Below are positions 41,416 through 50,459 of a stretch of DNA of 64,000 bases, piece by piece (within the stretch, counting starts at the first letter, position 1; the number at the start of each line of letters is the position of its first letter). Origin of the DNA: Croceicoccus gelatinilyticus (GTDB taxonomy: Bacteria; Pseudomonadota; Alphaproteobacteria; Sphingomonadales; Sphingomonadaceae); contig NZ_JAHCBF010000003.1 of NCBI RefSeq assembly GCF_018398395.1, positions 186,001-250,000 on the forward strand, written 5' to 3'. The position numbers and the translations under genes are program-made. The notes beneath the pieces were generated by a model. The model had not been told where the DNA came from and did no database searches. It was given only the letters and a program-made list of their open reading frames with translations.

Positions 41416-41946
41416 TTAATAGTCGGACAGGCTCATTCTCTCGTCCGCGATGGCCACGTTGGGGATGCGCGACAGGAAGCTCTGGCCCAGAAGCGTGATG
41501 TGCAAACCTTCGGGAATCACAACGGCATCAACATCGCGAACGTCGAAACCGCCCAGTTCCACGCGGTCGAGATGGACGGCAACGCCCACGACGTCCCCGC
41601 TCGCCCCGCGGCCGATGACCGACAGTTCGGAAGGGTGCCACGTAATGCCGATGGCGTCGGCATCGTCGGCCGTCAGCGCAATGACGCTGGCGCCGGTATC
41701 GACGAGGGAATTGACCTGCACGCCGTTGATCGACGGGGTCGCATAGAAATGCCCGTCGGACTGCCGTTGCAGCACCATTTCGCCCGACAAATAGTCGGAC
41801 GCACCGGGCTGGGACGTCTGCATCTGGCTGGAAAGCGCGGCCTTTTCAGCGTCTTGCGGATTGGGAGAGCCACCGAAATTGTCCGGCATCATCGCGCCAA
41901 GGGCACACATGGAAGCGCCGAGTGCAAGGATGCCGCCGATCTTCAT
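41416..41946 (-). CDS. Retropepsin-like aspartic protease, periplasmic (TIGR02281-like)
   Basis: 176 aa from Met 41946; GTG 41955 is an alternative. Hydrophobic N terminus MKIGGILALGASMCALGAMM as anchor or signal, spacer rich in Ser/Gln, then a clan AA protease fold: NSLVDTGASVIALTADDA (catalytic Asp in DTGAS) and the C-terminal LLGQSFLSRI that closes the half-barrel. Works as a homodimer in this family. Sits in a minus-strand run with ispG upstream and the YkuD_2 gene downstream. Confidence 0.85.
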   Translation of the reverse strand: MKIGGILALGASMCALGAMMPDNFGGSPNPQDAEKAALSSQMQTSQPGASDYLSGEMVLQRQSDGHFYATPSINGVQVNSLVDTGASVIALTADDADAIGITWHPSELSVIGRGASGDVVGVAVHLDRVELGGFDVRDVDAVVIPEGLHITLLGQSFLSRIPNVAIADERMSLSDY

Positions 41947-42022
41947 GCCCTCCACACTGGTGCGAAGGGCTGAAGATAGGGTAAATTTTCGGTGCTTTTC
42001 GGCCTACTCGGCAGGTTCGGGC

Positions 42023-43168
42023 CTATTCAGCAGGTTCGGGGCTGGGATCGGCCTGTCCCGCGTCACTCATGTCCGCCTCGATCTCGGCGGCTTTCGTTTC
42101 GACGAGGTTGACGATGTGATCGAGCATGTCGCCCGACTGGACATGGTGGTCGGTCACGCCCGACAGGTAGACCATGTGCTTTCCGTTGCCGCCGCCGGTA
42201 ATGCCGATGTCGGTCTCGCGCGCTTCGCCGGGACCGTTGACCACGCAGCCAAGGACGGAGAGCGAAAGCGGCACCTTGATGTGCTGAAGCCGCTCTTCCA
42301 GCGTCTGGACGGTGCGTATCACGTCGAAGCCCTGACGCGCGCAGGACGGGCATGACACGACACGCACGCCGCGGGTGCGCAGGCCCAGCGATTTCAGGAT
42401 CTCGAACCCGACGCGCACTTCCTGTTCGGGCTCTGCCGAAAGCGAGACGCGGATCGTGTCGCCGATACCGGCCCAGAGCAGGTTGCCGATGCCGATCGAG
42501 CTTTTGACCGTGCCGCCGATCAGGCCCCCTGCTTCGGTAATGCCGAGGTGCAGCGGGCAATCGACCGCGTCGGCCAGGCCCTGATAGGCCGCGACGGCAA
42601 GGAACACGTCGCTGGCCTTCACCGCGACCTTGTATTCGTGAAAATCGTGATCCTGCAGCAGCTTGATATGATCGAGCGCGGATTCGACCAGCGCCTCGGG
42701 GCAAGGCTCCCCGTACTTTTCGAGCAGGTCTTTTTCGAGGCTACCGGCATTCACACCGATGCGGATCGCACAGCCGTTCGCCTTGGCGGCGCGGACGACT
42801 TCGGCGACGCGCTCGCTCGACCCGATGTTGCCGGGATTGATGCGCAGGCACGCCGCGCCCTTGTCGGCGGCTTCAAGCGCGCGCTTGTAGTGGAAGTGGA
42901 TGTCGGCAACGACCGGAATGTTCGACGCCTTCGTGATCTGGTCGAAGTTCGCTGTCGATTCCTCGGTGGGACACGACACGCGGATGATGTCCGCGCCCGC
43001 ATCTTCGCAGCGGCGGATCTGGTCGATCGTCGCGGCCACATCCTCGGTCGGCGTGTTGGTCATCGTCTGCACGGTGATCGGGGCATCGCCGCCCACGGGC
43101 ACCTTGCCGACCATGATCTGCCGGCTCTTGCGTCGCTCGATCGTGCGCCAGGGGCGGATCGCGTTCAT
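42023..43168 (-). CDS. ispG: 4-hydroxy-3-methylbut-2-en-1-yl diphosphate synthase
   Basis: 381 aa, penultimate step of the MEP isoprenoid pathway. TIM-barrel signatures [15 protein letters not shown] and [10 protein letters not shown], and [4Fe-4S] cysteines in [13 protein letters not shown] and [11 protein letters not shown]. Start at [15 protein letters not shown]; the frame extends upstream but is not conserved-looking. C-terminal tail is acidic ([15 protein letters not shown]). Divergent from the CorA-like transporter. Confidence 0.96.
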   Translation of the reverse strand: MNAIRPWRTIERRKSRQIMVGKVPVGGDAPITVQTMTNTPTEDVAATIDQIRRCEDAGADIIRVSCPTEESTANFDQITKASNIPVVADIHFHYKRALEAADKGAACLRINPGNIGSSERVAEVVRAAKANGCAIRIGVNAGSLEKDLLEKYGEPCPEALVESALDHIKLLQDHDFHEYKVAVKASDVFLAVAAYQGLADAVDCPLHLGITEAGGLIGGTVKSSIGIGNLLWAGIGDTIRVSLSAEPEQEVRVGFEILKSLGLRTRGVRVVSCPSCARQGFDVIRTVQTLEERLQHIKVPLSLSVLGCVVNGPGEARETDIGITGGGNGKHMVYLSGVTDHHVQSGDMLDHIVNLVETKAAEIEADMSDAGQADPSPEPAE

Positions 43169-43208
43169 ATGCTTGATCGTCTTCCTGAATTTCGTGTCCG
43201 GACGATGC

Positions 43209-43234
43209 GGAACGGATGGGCCCTGCCGCCCGTT
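43209..43234 (+). promoter_or_regulatory. Candidate EcfG (general stress) promoter
   Basis: GGAAC and CGTT are spaced by 17 bases, matching the alphaproteobacterial EcfG consensus, on the strand leading to the CorA/ZntB gene about 100 bases downstream. GGAACGG/CCGTTCC also forms a 7-bp inverted repeat, so chance or another factor is possible. Confidence 0.3.
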
Positions 43235-43335
43235 CCATGCGCCCTGCCATATGCTCTTACGGCCAGATGGGGATTCCCCTAGCAGTTTTTCAGGGCAGTA
43301 TGAAATTGCCCCGACAACCTGCATAGATAGGCGCC

Positions 43336-44376
43336 ATGACAGCGACGCGACACGATAACCATCCCGGCCACGGCAGCATCCTCCTGACCGATGACGTCGC
43401 CGGGGACGAGGCGCTGCTTTTCGGGCGCGTGCTCGACGGCAAGGGCGGCGGCAGGCCCGTGACCTGGGCAGAGGCCCGCGAATGGTCCCCCGGTGCGAAC
43501 GACGAGATCATCTGGATGCACTTGTGCCGCAACCAGCCCGGTATCCAGGAATGGTTGGAGGCGACTTACGAGATTCCCGAACCGACGGCGGAACTGCTGG
43601 TATCGGACGAAACCCGCCCCCGCGCCTTCCGCGAGGCCGATACGCTGGTCGCGACGCTGCGCGGCATCAACTTCAACCCGAATGCAGAGCCTGAGGACAT
43701 GGTCTCGATGCAGTTGTGGAGCGACGGCAAGCGCGTCATCACGCTGCGCCGCCATCCGCTGCAGACGCCTCGCGACACGCTGGCCCAGATCGACATGGGC
43801 CGCGGGCCGACCGATGCCGGATCGCTGATTACCTCGCTGACCGAACAGATGATCGCGCGGATGAGCCGTTCGATCATCGACATGAACGAACATATCGATG
43901 AACTGGAAGAGGCAGACCTCGACGGCGATACCGAGCCGCTGCTGGAAAAGATCGCGACGATCCGGCGCAACTGCCTTGCCCTCAAACGCCACATGAGCCC
44001 GCAGCACGAAGCGTTCGAACGGATCAGCCGCGAAGCACCGGCCTGGTTTGAAGATCATGACCGGCGCGAGATCGCGGAAACCATCGACCGGCTTTCCCGC
44101 TATCTCGACGATATCGACATCTCCAAGGAAAGCGCCGTCGTGCTGCAGGACGACATTCGCGCCCGCGCCGCAGCACGATCCGAACGCACCAGCTACCTGC
44201 TGACTATCGTGGCCGCCGTTTTCCTGCCGCTGGGCTTTCTGACCGGCCTTCTGGGCATCAACGTCGGCGGGATGCCGGGGGCCAGCGATCCCAATGCCTT
44301 CTGGGAAGTCGTCGCGCTATGCGGTGCGATCCTGATCATGCAGTTCGCGCTCTTCTGGCGCTGGAAGTGGTTCTGA
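43336..44376 (+). CDS. zntB: CorA-superfamily transporter, ZntB-like
   Basis: 346 aa. Soluble funnel domain with long charged helices (about 60-285), then two C-terminal membrane helices. The pore motif reads GINVGGMPG, the GxN pattern of the ZntB branch. A short positively charged C terminus (WRWKWF) follows TM2. Probably transports Zn2+ or Mg2+ across the inner membrane. Preceded by a possible EcfG promoter. Confidence 0.85.
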   Translation: MTATRHDNHPGHGSILLTDDVAGDEALLFGRVLDGKGGGRPVTWAEAREWSPGANDEIIWMHLCRNQPGIQEWLEATYEIPEPTAELLVSDETRPRAFREADTLVATLRGINFNPNAEPEDMVSMQLWSDGKRVITLRRHPLQTPRDTLAQIDMGRGPTDAGSLITSLTEQMIARMSRSIIDMNEHIDELEEADLDGDTEPLLEKIATIRRNCLALKRHMSPQHEAFERISREAPAWFEDHDRREIAETIDRLSRYLDDIDISKESAVVLQDDIRARAAARSERTSYLLTIVAAVFLPLGFLTGLLGINVGGMPGASDPNAFWEVVALCGAILIMQFALFWRWKWF

Positions 44377-44444
44377 GCCTCTAGCCCGCCGCATAAGTGC
44401 CAATACCTAAGGCGGCCCGCCCGCAGGATTCATCGGCTGCTGCC

Positions 44445-44476
44445 ATTCCTTCTGCCCAATGTGGGGTAGAAGGAAT
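44445..44476 (+). repeat. Inverted repeat before small membrane protein
   Basis: ATTCCTTCT pairs with AGAAGGAAT (9 bp), extended by CCC/GGG with one unpaired base, around a short loop. It lies 69 bases after the transporter stop and covers the AAGGAA nearest upstream of the next gene. It may be the transporter's terminator or a fold that hides a ribosome site. Confidence 0.45.
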
Positions 44477-44508
44477 CTGGCAAGATAAAGGAACTGCTCG
44501 CCATTCCC

Positions 44509-44868
44509 ATGGTGGTGCTGGCGATTGCGGTGATTCCGACACTCGAGTTTGCAGGCGAAGACGGGGGGATCGTCAGCCGGGAAACGACGAGTTCGATGGA
44601 ATCGCTGTGGATCGACGTGGAGAACACCGACACCGCTGCGCGCCGGTTCACCGTGCGCGTGGCCGCACCGGGCAGCGATGCACCGGTAAGCGGTGTGCGC
44701 GTGCTGCCCGACAATGCGCCGGAATTGAGCGGGGGCGAGAACCGGCGGGTGCTGGTGGTGTTCCAGGCGATGCGTCCCGGCGAACTGCGCGAGGCCGAGG
44801 TATGCTACGCCCCCGAAGTCCGGCCGCAGGACGCGACCTGCACCCACTTTGCGATCAGGCGGCTTTGA
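44509..44868 (+). CDS. Small membrane-anchored protein, function unknown
   Basis: 119 aa from ATG 44509. N-terminal hydrophobic helix MVVLAIAVIPTLEFAG followed by a beta-rich exported domain (SLWIDVENTDTAARRFTVRVA, RRVLVVFQAMRPG) with two cysteines (EVCYAP, ATCTHF), perhaps a small Ig-like fold. The reading frame is open back to 44470 and an AAGGAA better fits a rare ATA start at 44485, so the N terminus is uncertain. The last 14 bases overlap the convergent GNAT gene. Confidence 0.55.
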   Translation: MVVLAIAVIPTLEFAGEDGGIVSRETTSSMESLWIDVENTDTAARRFTVRVAAPGSDAPVSGVRVLPDNAPELSGGENRRVLVVFQAMRPGELREAEVCYAPEVRPQDATCTHFAIRRL

Positions 44869-45394
44869 TCTTCTTGAGCTTCAGTTCGTAGAGCAGTTCG
44901 TCATCGCGGTGATTGCCGACCCAGAAGTCGATGTCGGCGATCTTTTCGAAGCCAAAGCGTGCGTAGAACCGCTGCGCATCGTGGTTTTCGGCCCAGACTG
45001 AAAGCTGGATGGCGTCGGCCCGGCGGCTGCGCGATTCTTCCATCGCCCAATCCATCAGTGCAGCACCGATGCCGCGGCCGGTGTAGCGTGGATCGGTGTA
45101 GAGCTGCGACAGCGCGATCGGGCGCTTGGCATCGCCGTGATCGCCGAACTGCGCGCCTTCGACCAGCTTGCAGTAGCCCACCAGCTTGTCGCCCTTCACC
45201 GCAAGGCGATAGGCGACGCGGCGGTCCGCGATCTGCTTGGCGATCTTTTCCGGCGAGTGCGCGGAATGGAGGAAATTGGCGAGGTCCTCCGGCTTGTAGA
45301 GATGGCCGAAGGCTGCGTCGAAACTGGCGCGGCCCAGCGCGACAAGGGCGTCGCGGTCTTCGGGCAATGCATCGCGGTAGGTAATCGCGGTCAT
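44855..45394 (-). CDS. GNAT N-acetyltransferase
   Basis: 179 aa starting at MTAITYRDALPEDRDALVAL. Acetyl-CoA-binding motif A reads LSQLYTDPRYTGRGIGAALM (R-x-x-G-x-G/A), followed by LSVWAENHDAQRFYARFGFE, typical of RimI-like GNATs. Lys-rich C terminus (KLKKIKAA). Substrate unknown. Divergent from the isoaspartyl peptidase gene. Confidence 0.9.
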   Translation of the reverse strand: MTAITYRDALPEDRDALVALGRASFDAAFGHLYKPEDLANFLHSAHSPEKIAKQIADRRVAYRLAVKGDKLVGYCKLVEGAQFGDHGDAKRPIALSQLYTDPRYTGRGIGAALMDWAMEESRSRRADAIQLSVWAENHDAQRFYARFGFEKIADIDFWVGNHRDDELLYELKLKKIKAA

Positions 45395-45499
45395 CCGGTC
45401 AGGCCCGTTTGTCCATTGGTAACAATCCGTCGTGTCTGTACACCCACCGAAGGCCCCATGGACGTAACCACTGGCCGGCGCAATCTTGAAGGGCACATG

Positions 45500-46510
45500 A
45501 TGTGGAAACCGATGTCGATAATTGCCATGGTTCTGGCACTGGCCGGATGCACCACGGTAAAGGATCCGCCCATGCCGGTTAGCCCAGCCAAATCCGAATG
45601 GAGCATCGCGATTCACGGCGGCGCAGGTTCCATGGCACCGGGCCGGTTCAAACCGGAGCGCGAGCAGGAATACCGCGATGCGCTGGCCAAGGCGCTGAAA
45701 GCGGGGTCGGACATTCTGGCAGGCGGCGGTAGCGCCATGGACGCGGTAGAAGCCGCCGTCATGGTGATGGAGGACGACCCCGGCTTCAACGCAGGACGCG
45801 GTTCGGTGTTCAGTTACGAAGGCCACAACGAGATGGACGCTGCCGTCATGGACGGCGCAACGCGCGCGGCAGGGGCCGTGGCAGGGCTGACCGCGACGAA
45901 GAACCCCGTGCTCGCCGCCCGCGCAGTGATGGAGCGGACACCGCATGTTTTCCTGTCGCACGAAGGCGCAAACCGTTTCAGCGAAGAAATGGGCATCGAG
46001 CAGGCCTCGCCCGAATGGTTCGCCATTCCCTCACGCCGCCGCCAGTGGGAAGAATTCCGCGCCAAGCAGGTTGGCTGGTTCGACAAGGACCTGAAGTACG
46101 GCACCGTCGGCGCGGTCGCCCGCGACAGCGGCGGGCACCTCGCTGCCGCGACCAGCACGGGCGGTCTGACGGGCAAGCGCTGGGGCCGCATCGGGGACAG
46201 CCCCGTCGTCGGCGCGGGTACTTATGCCGATGACCGATCCTGCGCGGTTTCGGCAACGGGCACCGGCGAATACTTCATCCGCGAAGCCGCCGCGCACGAA
46301 ATCTGCGCCCGCGTGCGGCTGACCAGCGTGGATACGCAGCAGGCAGCCGACGCGGTCATGGCCGAGATCGGCGAAATGGGCGGCGACGGCGGGGTGATCT
46401 TCGTGAGCAAGGATGGCGAGAGCGGGTTCAGCTTCAACACGCCCGGCATGTTTCGCGGACGTGCCGACAGCAACGGGGTGAGCGAAGTGGCGATTTACGC
46501 CGCGGACTAG
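45500..46510 (+). CDS. Isoaspartyl peptidase / L-asparaginase (plant type), lipoprotein
   Basis: 336 aa Ntn-hydrolase. Lipobox LALAGC with Cys17 predicts a lipid-anchored periplasmic form. Conserved IHGGAGS, AGRGSVFSYEGHNEMDAAVMDG, the autocleavage/nucleophile site KYGTVGAVARD (Thr202), GGLTGKRWGRIGDSPVVGAGTYAD, and GTGEYFIR. It cleaves itself before Thr202 and hydrolyses isoaspartyl dipeptides or asparagine. ATG 45500 has GAAGGG 6 bases upstream. Stop interlocks with the hybrid kinase (CTAG 46507-46510). Confidence 0.92.
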   Translation: MWKPMSIIAMVLALAGCTTVKDPPMPVSPAKSEWSIAIHGGAGSMAPGRFKPEREQEYRDALAKALKAGSDILAGGGSAMDAVEAAVMVMEDDPGFNAGRGSVFSYEGHNEMDAAVMDGATRAAGAVAGLTATKNPVLAARAVMERTPHVFLSHEGANRFSEEMGIEQASPEWFAIPSRRRQWEEFRAKQVGWFDKDLKYGTVGAVARDSGGHLAAATSTGGLTGKRWGRIGDSPVVGAGTYADDRSCAVSATGTGEYFIREAAAHEICARVRLTSVDTQQAADAVMAEIGEMGGDGGVIFVSKDGESGFSFNTPGMFRGRADSNGVSEVAIYAAD

Positions 46511-49224
46511 CTTTTGCTGTCCGCCGCGCTGACCACGCGCTGGCGGATCAGCGGCATGACGAGGCTTTCGATCGCTTCGGGCTGGATCGGCTTTGTCATA
46601 TGCGACTGCATTCCGGCCTCAAGGCACTTGCGTTCATCCTCTGCAAAAGCGTGCGCTGTCAGTGCGACGATGGGCAAGTCGTCGCCCGATATCCCGGCGC
46701 CGCGAATCTCGCGCGTGGCGGCAGTGCCGTCCAGCACCGGCATCTCGACGTCCATCAGCACCAGATCGAAAGCGGGGCCCTTGCTATTGGCAGCCATGAC
46801 GGCTTCGACCGCCTGTCTGCCATCTTCAACGATTACCGGGTCGATACCCACGCGCTGAAGCATCAGGCGGATCAGCAGTCGGTTGGTCTCGTTGTCCTCT
46901 GCCACAAGCACGCGCGCATCGGTCATGCGGCGGCGGGGAGCGGCAGGCTTTGGTGCATCGCCGGGCCGGGCGACTACGAGCGGGAGCGCCAGAGTGAAAG
47001 TCGATCCGACGCCCTCCTCGCTCTTTAACGCCAGCGATCCGCCCATGAGTTCAGCGAGATTTCTGCAGATCGCGAGGCCAAGACCCGTACCGCCGAACTG
47101 GCGGTGCGTATCGTAACCGGCCTGTTCGAACATGTTGAACACGCGGCCCTGCGCATCTTTCGAAATGCCGATGCCAGTGTCGGACACCGGGAACTCCAGC
47201 ATCCCCGCGCTGCCGACGCGGACCCGCAAGCCGATCTCGCCCTCCTCCGTGAACTTCGTCGCGTTGTTCATAAGGTTGACGAGAATCTGGCGAAGCCGCG
47301 ATTGGTCCACCGCCACGCAAGCCGGGACATTGTCCTCGACTTTCACGACAAGCCTGATCGGGCGGTCGGTGAGCAAGGTTCCGGTTAGCCGCGCGACTTC
47401 TGCAACGACTTCGCGCAAGTCCACCGGACCGCTGCGCAGGCTGAGCTTGCCCGCCTCTATCCGCGAAAGATCGAGGATGTCGTCGAGCAAGGTCATCATC
47501 GCGTTGCCGGATTGGCGGATCGTATCGACCAGCAAGGCCTGGTCATGATCCAGATCGGTGTCCTTCAACAGATCGGCAAAGCCGAGCACGCCGTTCATCG
47601 GCGTACGGATCTCGTGGCTCATGTTGGCAAGGAAAACCGAACGGCTTCGCGCCGCGTCCTCCGCAGCCTGCCTGGCCCGATGGAGCCGCGCGACAAGCTC
47701 CTTCCGGCGCGTGACGTCACGGATGTTGGCGATAACCTCGCTGGGCGCGCCCTCCTCGTCGCGGACAAGCCGGCAGCTTGCCTCCAGCCAGATATAGACG
47801 TCGGGTTGCACGTGCGTGGCGGTACGATACTCGGCCTTCAGCATCTCGGTCTGGCCGCGCACGAGTTGTTCAAACTGCGAGAGGACGCGGACCCTGTCAT
47901 CGGGATGAAGCGGGTCGAGCAACCTGCGACCAATCAACGATTCCGGTGACATCCCAAGCTGTTCGCGCACGGCCGGCGAGGCGAACAGACAAATGCCGTC
48001 CAGCGTGATGCGAAAGATGGCGTCGGACGAGTTTTCGACCAGAAGCGAGAATTCCGCCTCACGCCGCTGTAGCTCGCTGCGGTAGGCATCACGTTCGGTG
48101 ACGTCGATGAATACGCCGACAAAGCCCAGAACTTCGTCATTTTCGTCGGTTTCGGCGCTTGCATATACCTCGGTCACAACGACCGATCCGTCTTCCCGCA
48201 GCCAGCGAATCTTGCGTTCACCCGATTGGCCGGTGCGAAGAATTTCTGCCCAAAGTTCGGCAAAATCCTCGACGTCGTCGGGATGGGCATGATCGCGCCA
48301 TCCTTCACCCTGGCTCTGGTCGAGCGAGAGGCCGGTGATCTGCGTGTAGGTGCTGTTTACGAACGTCAAAAAGCCGTTGGGATCGGTGCGGAACACGCCG
48401 CACGGAATCTGGTCGGCCAGCATGGAATAGGCACGCTCGCTGTCGGCCAGCGCCTTTTGCGAGGCGATCTGTTCGGTCACGTCGATCGCAACGCCGACGA
48501 AACCGGTCGGCTTGCCGTCGAGGTCGAATTCCGCGCGGTTGAAGCTGTGCAGCAGGCGCAGGCCACCGTCGAGCTGAGGGACGGGGACAATCCGCTCCCT
48601 CTCCGGCAAATCGCTCGTGTAGTTCTGGAACGGCGGATCACGGCGGAAATCGGGGACTTCCAGCGCAAGATCGGCCCAGTGCCGGCCGATCGCACCTTCG
48701 GCCAGTGGGCCCAGCCAGTCGTACCAGCGGCGGTTGAAATAGGTTATCCGCCCGTCGACGCCGACACGGTAGATCCCGACCGGCACGATATCCGCCGTGC
48801 TTTCGAAGCGCGTATGCGCGACGTCGAGCTCCTGTTCCAGCCGCTGACGGCTGGTCTCGTCCGAAATTGTGGCAGCGAACGTCGCTGGCACGGTCTCGCT
48901 GGCTTTCACGTGGCGAACCATCAGTTGCAAACGCCGCTTCCGGCCCCTTGGATCGTCGCCTTCCAGCATGACCTGATGGACCGATCCCGAAACGTCTGCC
49001 GCGGCCCCTGCGAAGATACGCCGCACGGTTCGCAACGTGCCAAGGCCCAGCAATCGCTTCCAGCGATGCGATTCTTCGCGTGTCAGCCCGGTCAGCCGCT
49101 CCCACCCCGGGTTCACGTAGAGGAAGTTGCCCGCCATGTCGGTCTGGACCACTGCCTCGCGGACAAGGTCGAGCATGCCCTCATAGGCAGCGGGCTGTAG
49201 CGGGATCGGATGCGAATGTGGCAT
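46507..49224 (-). CDS. Multi-PAS hybrid histidine kinase
   Basis: 905 aa, no membrane helix. Four PAS units (about 12-120, 132-255, 262-380, 388-508), then HisKA with His537 in ANMSHEIRTPMNG, HATPase_c (NLMNNATKFTEEG, DTGIGIS, GGTGLGLAI) and a C-terminal receiver with Asp825 in VLMDVEMPVLDG. The chain should autophosphorylate and pass phosphate to its own receiver, then to an Hpt protein; such a gene is divergently next to it. PAS ligands are not predictable. Confidence 0.93.
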   Translation of the reverse strand: MPHSHPIPLQPAAYEGMLDLVREAVVQTDMAGNFLYVNPGWERLTGLTREESHRWKRLLGLGTLRTVRRIFAGAAADVSGSVHQVMLEGDDPRGRKRRLQLMVRHVKASETVPATFAATISDETSRQRLEQELDVAHTRFESTADIVPVGIYRVGVDGRITYFNRRWYDWLGPLAEGAIGRHWADLALEVPDFRRDPPFQNYTSDLPERERIVPVPQLDGGLRLLHSFNRAEFDLDGKPTGFVGVAIDVTEQIASQKALADSERAYSMLADQIPCGVFRTDPNGFLTFVNSTYTQITGLSLDQSQGEGWRDHAHPDDVEDFAELWAEILRTGQSGERKIRWLREDGSVVVTEVYASAETDENDEVLGFVGVFIDVTERDAYRSELQRREAEFSLLVENSSDAIFRITLDGICLFASPAVREQLGMSPESLIGRRLLDPLHPDDRVRVLSQFEQLVRGQTEMLKAEYRTATHVQPDVYIWLEASCRLVRDEEGAPSEVIANIRDVTRRKELVARLHRARQAAEDAARSRSVFLANMSHEIRTPMNGVLGFADLLKDTDLDHDQALLVDTIRQSGNAMMTLLDDILDLSRIEAGKLSLRSGPVDLREVVAEVARLTGTLLTDRPIRLVVKVEDNVPACVAVDQSRLRQILVNLMNNATKFTEEGEIGLRVRVGSAGMLEFPVSDTGIGISKDAQGRVFNMFEQAGYDTHRQFGGTGLGLAICRNLAELMGGSLALKSEEGVGSTFTLALPLVVARPGDAPKPAAPRRRMTDARVLVAEDNETNRLLIRLMLQRVGIDPVIVEDGRQAVEAVMAANSKGPAFDLVLMDVEMPVLDGTAATREIRGAGISGDDLPIVALTAHAFAEDERKCLEAGMQSHMTKPIQPEAIESLVMPLIRQRVVSAADSKS

Positions 49225-49291
49225 GGTTCGGGCTCGGCTCTTAAAGCGCCATCACCATGTGCGGCAGGGCGGGTGCAAGACAAGGTTCGCG

Positions 49292-49624
49292 ATGACAGGT
49301 CCGGCTATACTCGACATCGACGCGCAACTCGGCGCGCTGGCGACGGACGCGAACGTAAAGCTGATGCTTGAGGCACTGCTGCGCGCCTCCGAGGTAGACA
49401 TGGCACGGCTGAATGCGGCGATTGCGGCAGACGATGTCGGCGAAGCCGGTAAAGCGGCTCATGCTCTTGCGGGCGGCGCAATGGCAGCCGGTGCCGCAGC
49501 GCTTGCCAATATGGCACGCGACTTCGAATTGGCCGCAAAGGCGGGCAAAATGCCTGATGCAGGACCGCTTCAGACAGTCCATGCGACGACGCGGGAAGCG
49601 GCCTTGCAAAGGATCGCCCAATAA
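49292..49624 (+). CDS. Hpt phosphotransfer protein
   Basis: 110 aa helical protein. Phosphorylatable His57 lies in KAAHALAGGAMAAGA; the usual HxLKGSA is altered (Lys to Ala, Ser to Gly), but the His and the helix register are kept. Start chosen at MTGPAILDIDAQLGAL. Divergent from the hybrid kinase and convergent with a LuxR-type regulator, which together make a three-gene phosphorelay. Confidence 0.82.
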   Translation: MTGPAILDIDAQLGALATDANVKLMLEALLRASEVDMARLNAAIAADDVGEAGKAAHALAGGAMAAGAAALANMARDFELAAKAGKMPDAGPLQTVHATTREAALQRIAQ

Positions 49625-49645
49625 TGACTGGCCCTTTGGCGCCAC

Positions 49646-50272
49646 TTACTCGGTAACGCCCATTTCCTTAAGCCGCAGAATGGCCTGGCTGCGATTGGTG
49701 ACGCCCAAGGTTTTGAGCGCGGCTGAAACGTGAGTCTTTACCGTCTGTTCGGCTAGGCCGAGATCGGCGGCAATGATCTTGTTCGGCTGGCCCTTAACAA
49801 CCTCACGCATGACGCGAAGCTGTGCGCCGGAGAGCAGTTTGATCTGGTCACTCTCTAACTCGGCATCGTTGTCGAGCCCGTCTTCAAACCATTCTTCGCC
49901 GTTAAGAACCGCAGCGATCGCGCTGGTCATCTCGTCCATGGGGGCAGACTTTGGCAGGAAGCCCCTTGCACCCAGCGACCGGGCCTTTGCGGCAGCATCG
50001 GGCTGTTCCGTGGCGGATACCACGAGGATCGGCATACGCGGGGCGATGGAATGAACGATCGACAGGTTTATGAAACCCTGGCTGTCCTTGAGCCCGAGAT
50101 CGAGCACCATGCCATCGAAGCGGCGCGCTTCCAGCTGATCTTTCGCCGCATCGAGCGTCTGAACTCCGGTCACCACGATCGCCGATTCATACGCGTGAGC
50201 CGCCATATCGATAGCAGCGGTACAGATCGGGTGGTCTTCAGCCACCAGCAGGTATTTCAGCAGCTTTCTCAT
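49646..50272 (-). CDS. NarL/LuxR-type response regulator
   Basis: 208 aa. Receiver with Asp58 in GMVLDLGLKDSQG and Lys in FLPKSAPMDEM; C-terminal LuxR helix-turn-helix at about 145-205 (LLSGAQLRVMREVVKGQPNKIIA, EQTVKTHVSAALKTLGV). Likely final acceptor of the hybrid kinase-Hpt relay beside it. Convergent with the Hpt gene, 21 bases apart. Confidence 0.92.
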   Translation of the reverse strand: MRKLLKYLLVAEDHPICTAAIDMAAHAYESAIVVTGVQTLDAAKDQLEARRFDGMVLDLGLKDSQGFINLSIVHSIAPRMPILVVSATEQPDAAAKARSLGARGFLPKSAPMDEMTSAIAAVLNGEEWFEDGLDNDAELESDQIKLLSGAQLRVMREVVKGQPNKIIAADLGLAEQTVKTHVSAALKTLGVTNRSQAILRLKEMGVTE

Positions 50273-50382
50273 AGTCGAAGCGGGCTGTCCCTTCCCGGTT
50301 CCGCGACGTGCCGATTACGCTTTTCCGATAGCGCGCAGCGTTGCAATCATACTCTATACTCAAATTCGTATATCGACGGAGA

Positions 50383-50404
50383 ATATCCGGCAAGCCGCGG
50401 ATAT
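50383..50404. promoter_or_regulatory. Inverted repeat upstream of the LuxR-type regulator
   Basis: ATATCCG and CGGATAT are exact reverse complements 8 bases apart, in the gap between pheA and the regulator, about 110 bases before the regulator start. An A/T-rich patch (50346-50374) beside it may be the promoter. Confidence 0.35.
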
Positions 50405-50459
50405 CTGCGGATCAGGCCCGCTTGCCCTCAATGAAGACAGCGCGCGGGGCTCCGACCAA

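Noticed and set aside
36721-50459. Genomic island or defence locus in the mixed-function middle region
   Set aside because: No integrase, tRNA, direct-repeat ends or shift in base use; housekeeping genes (ispG, pheA) run through it.
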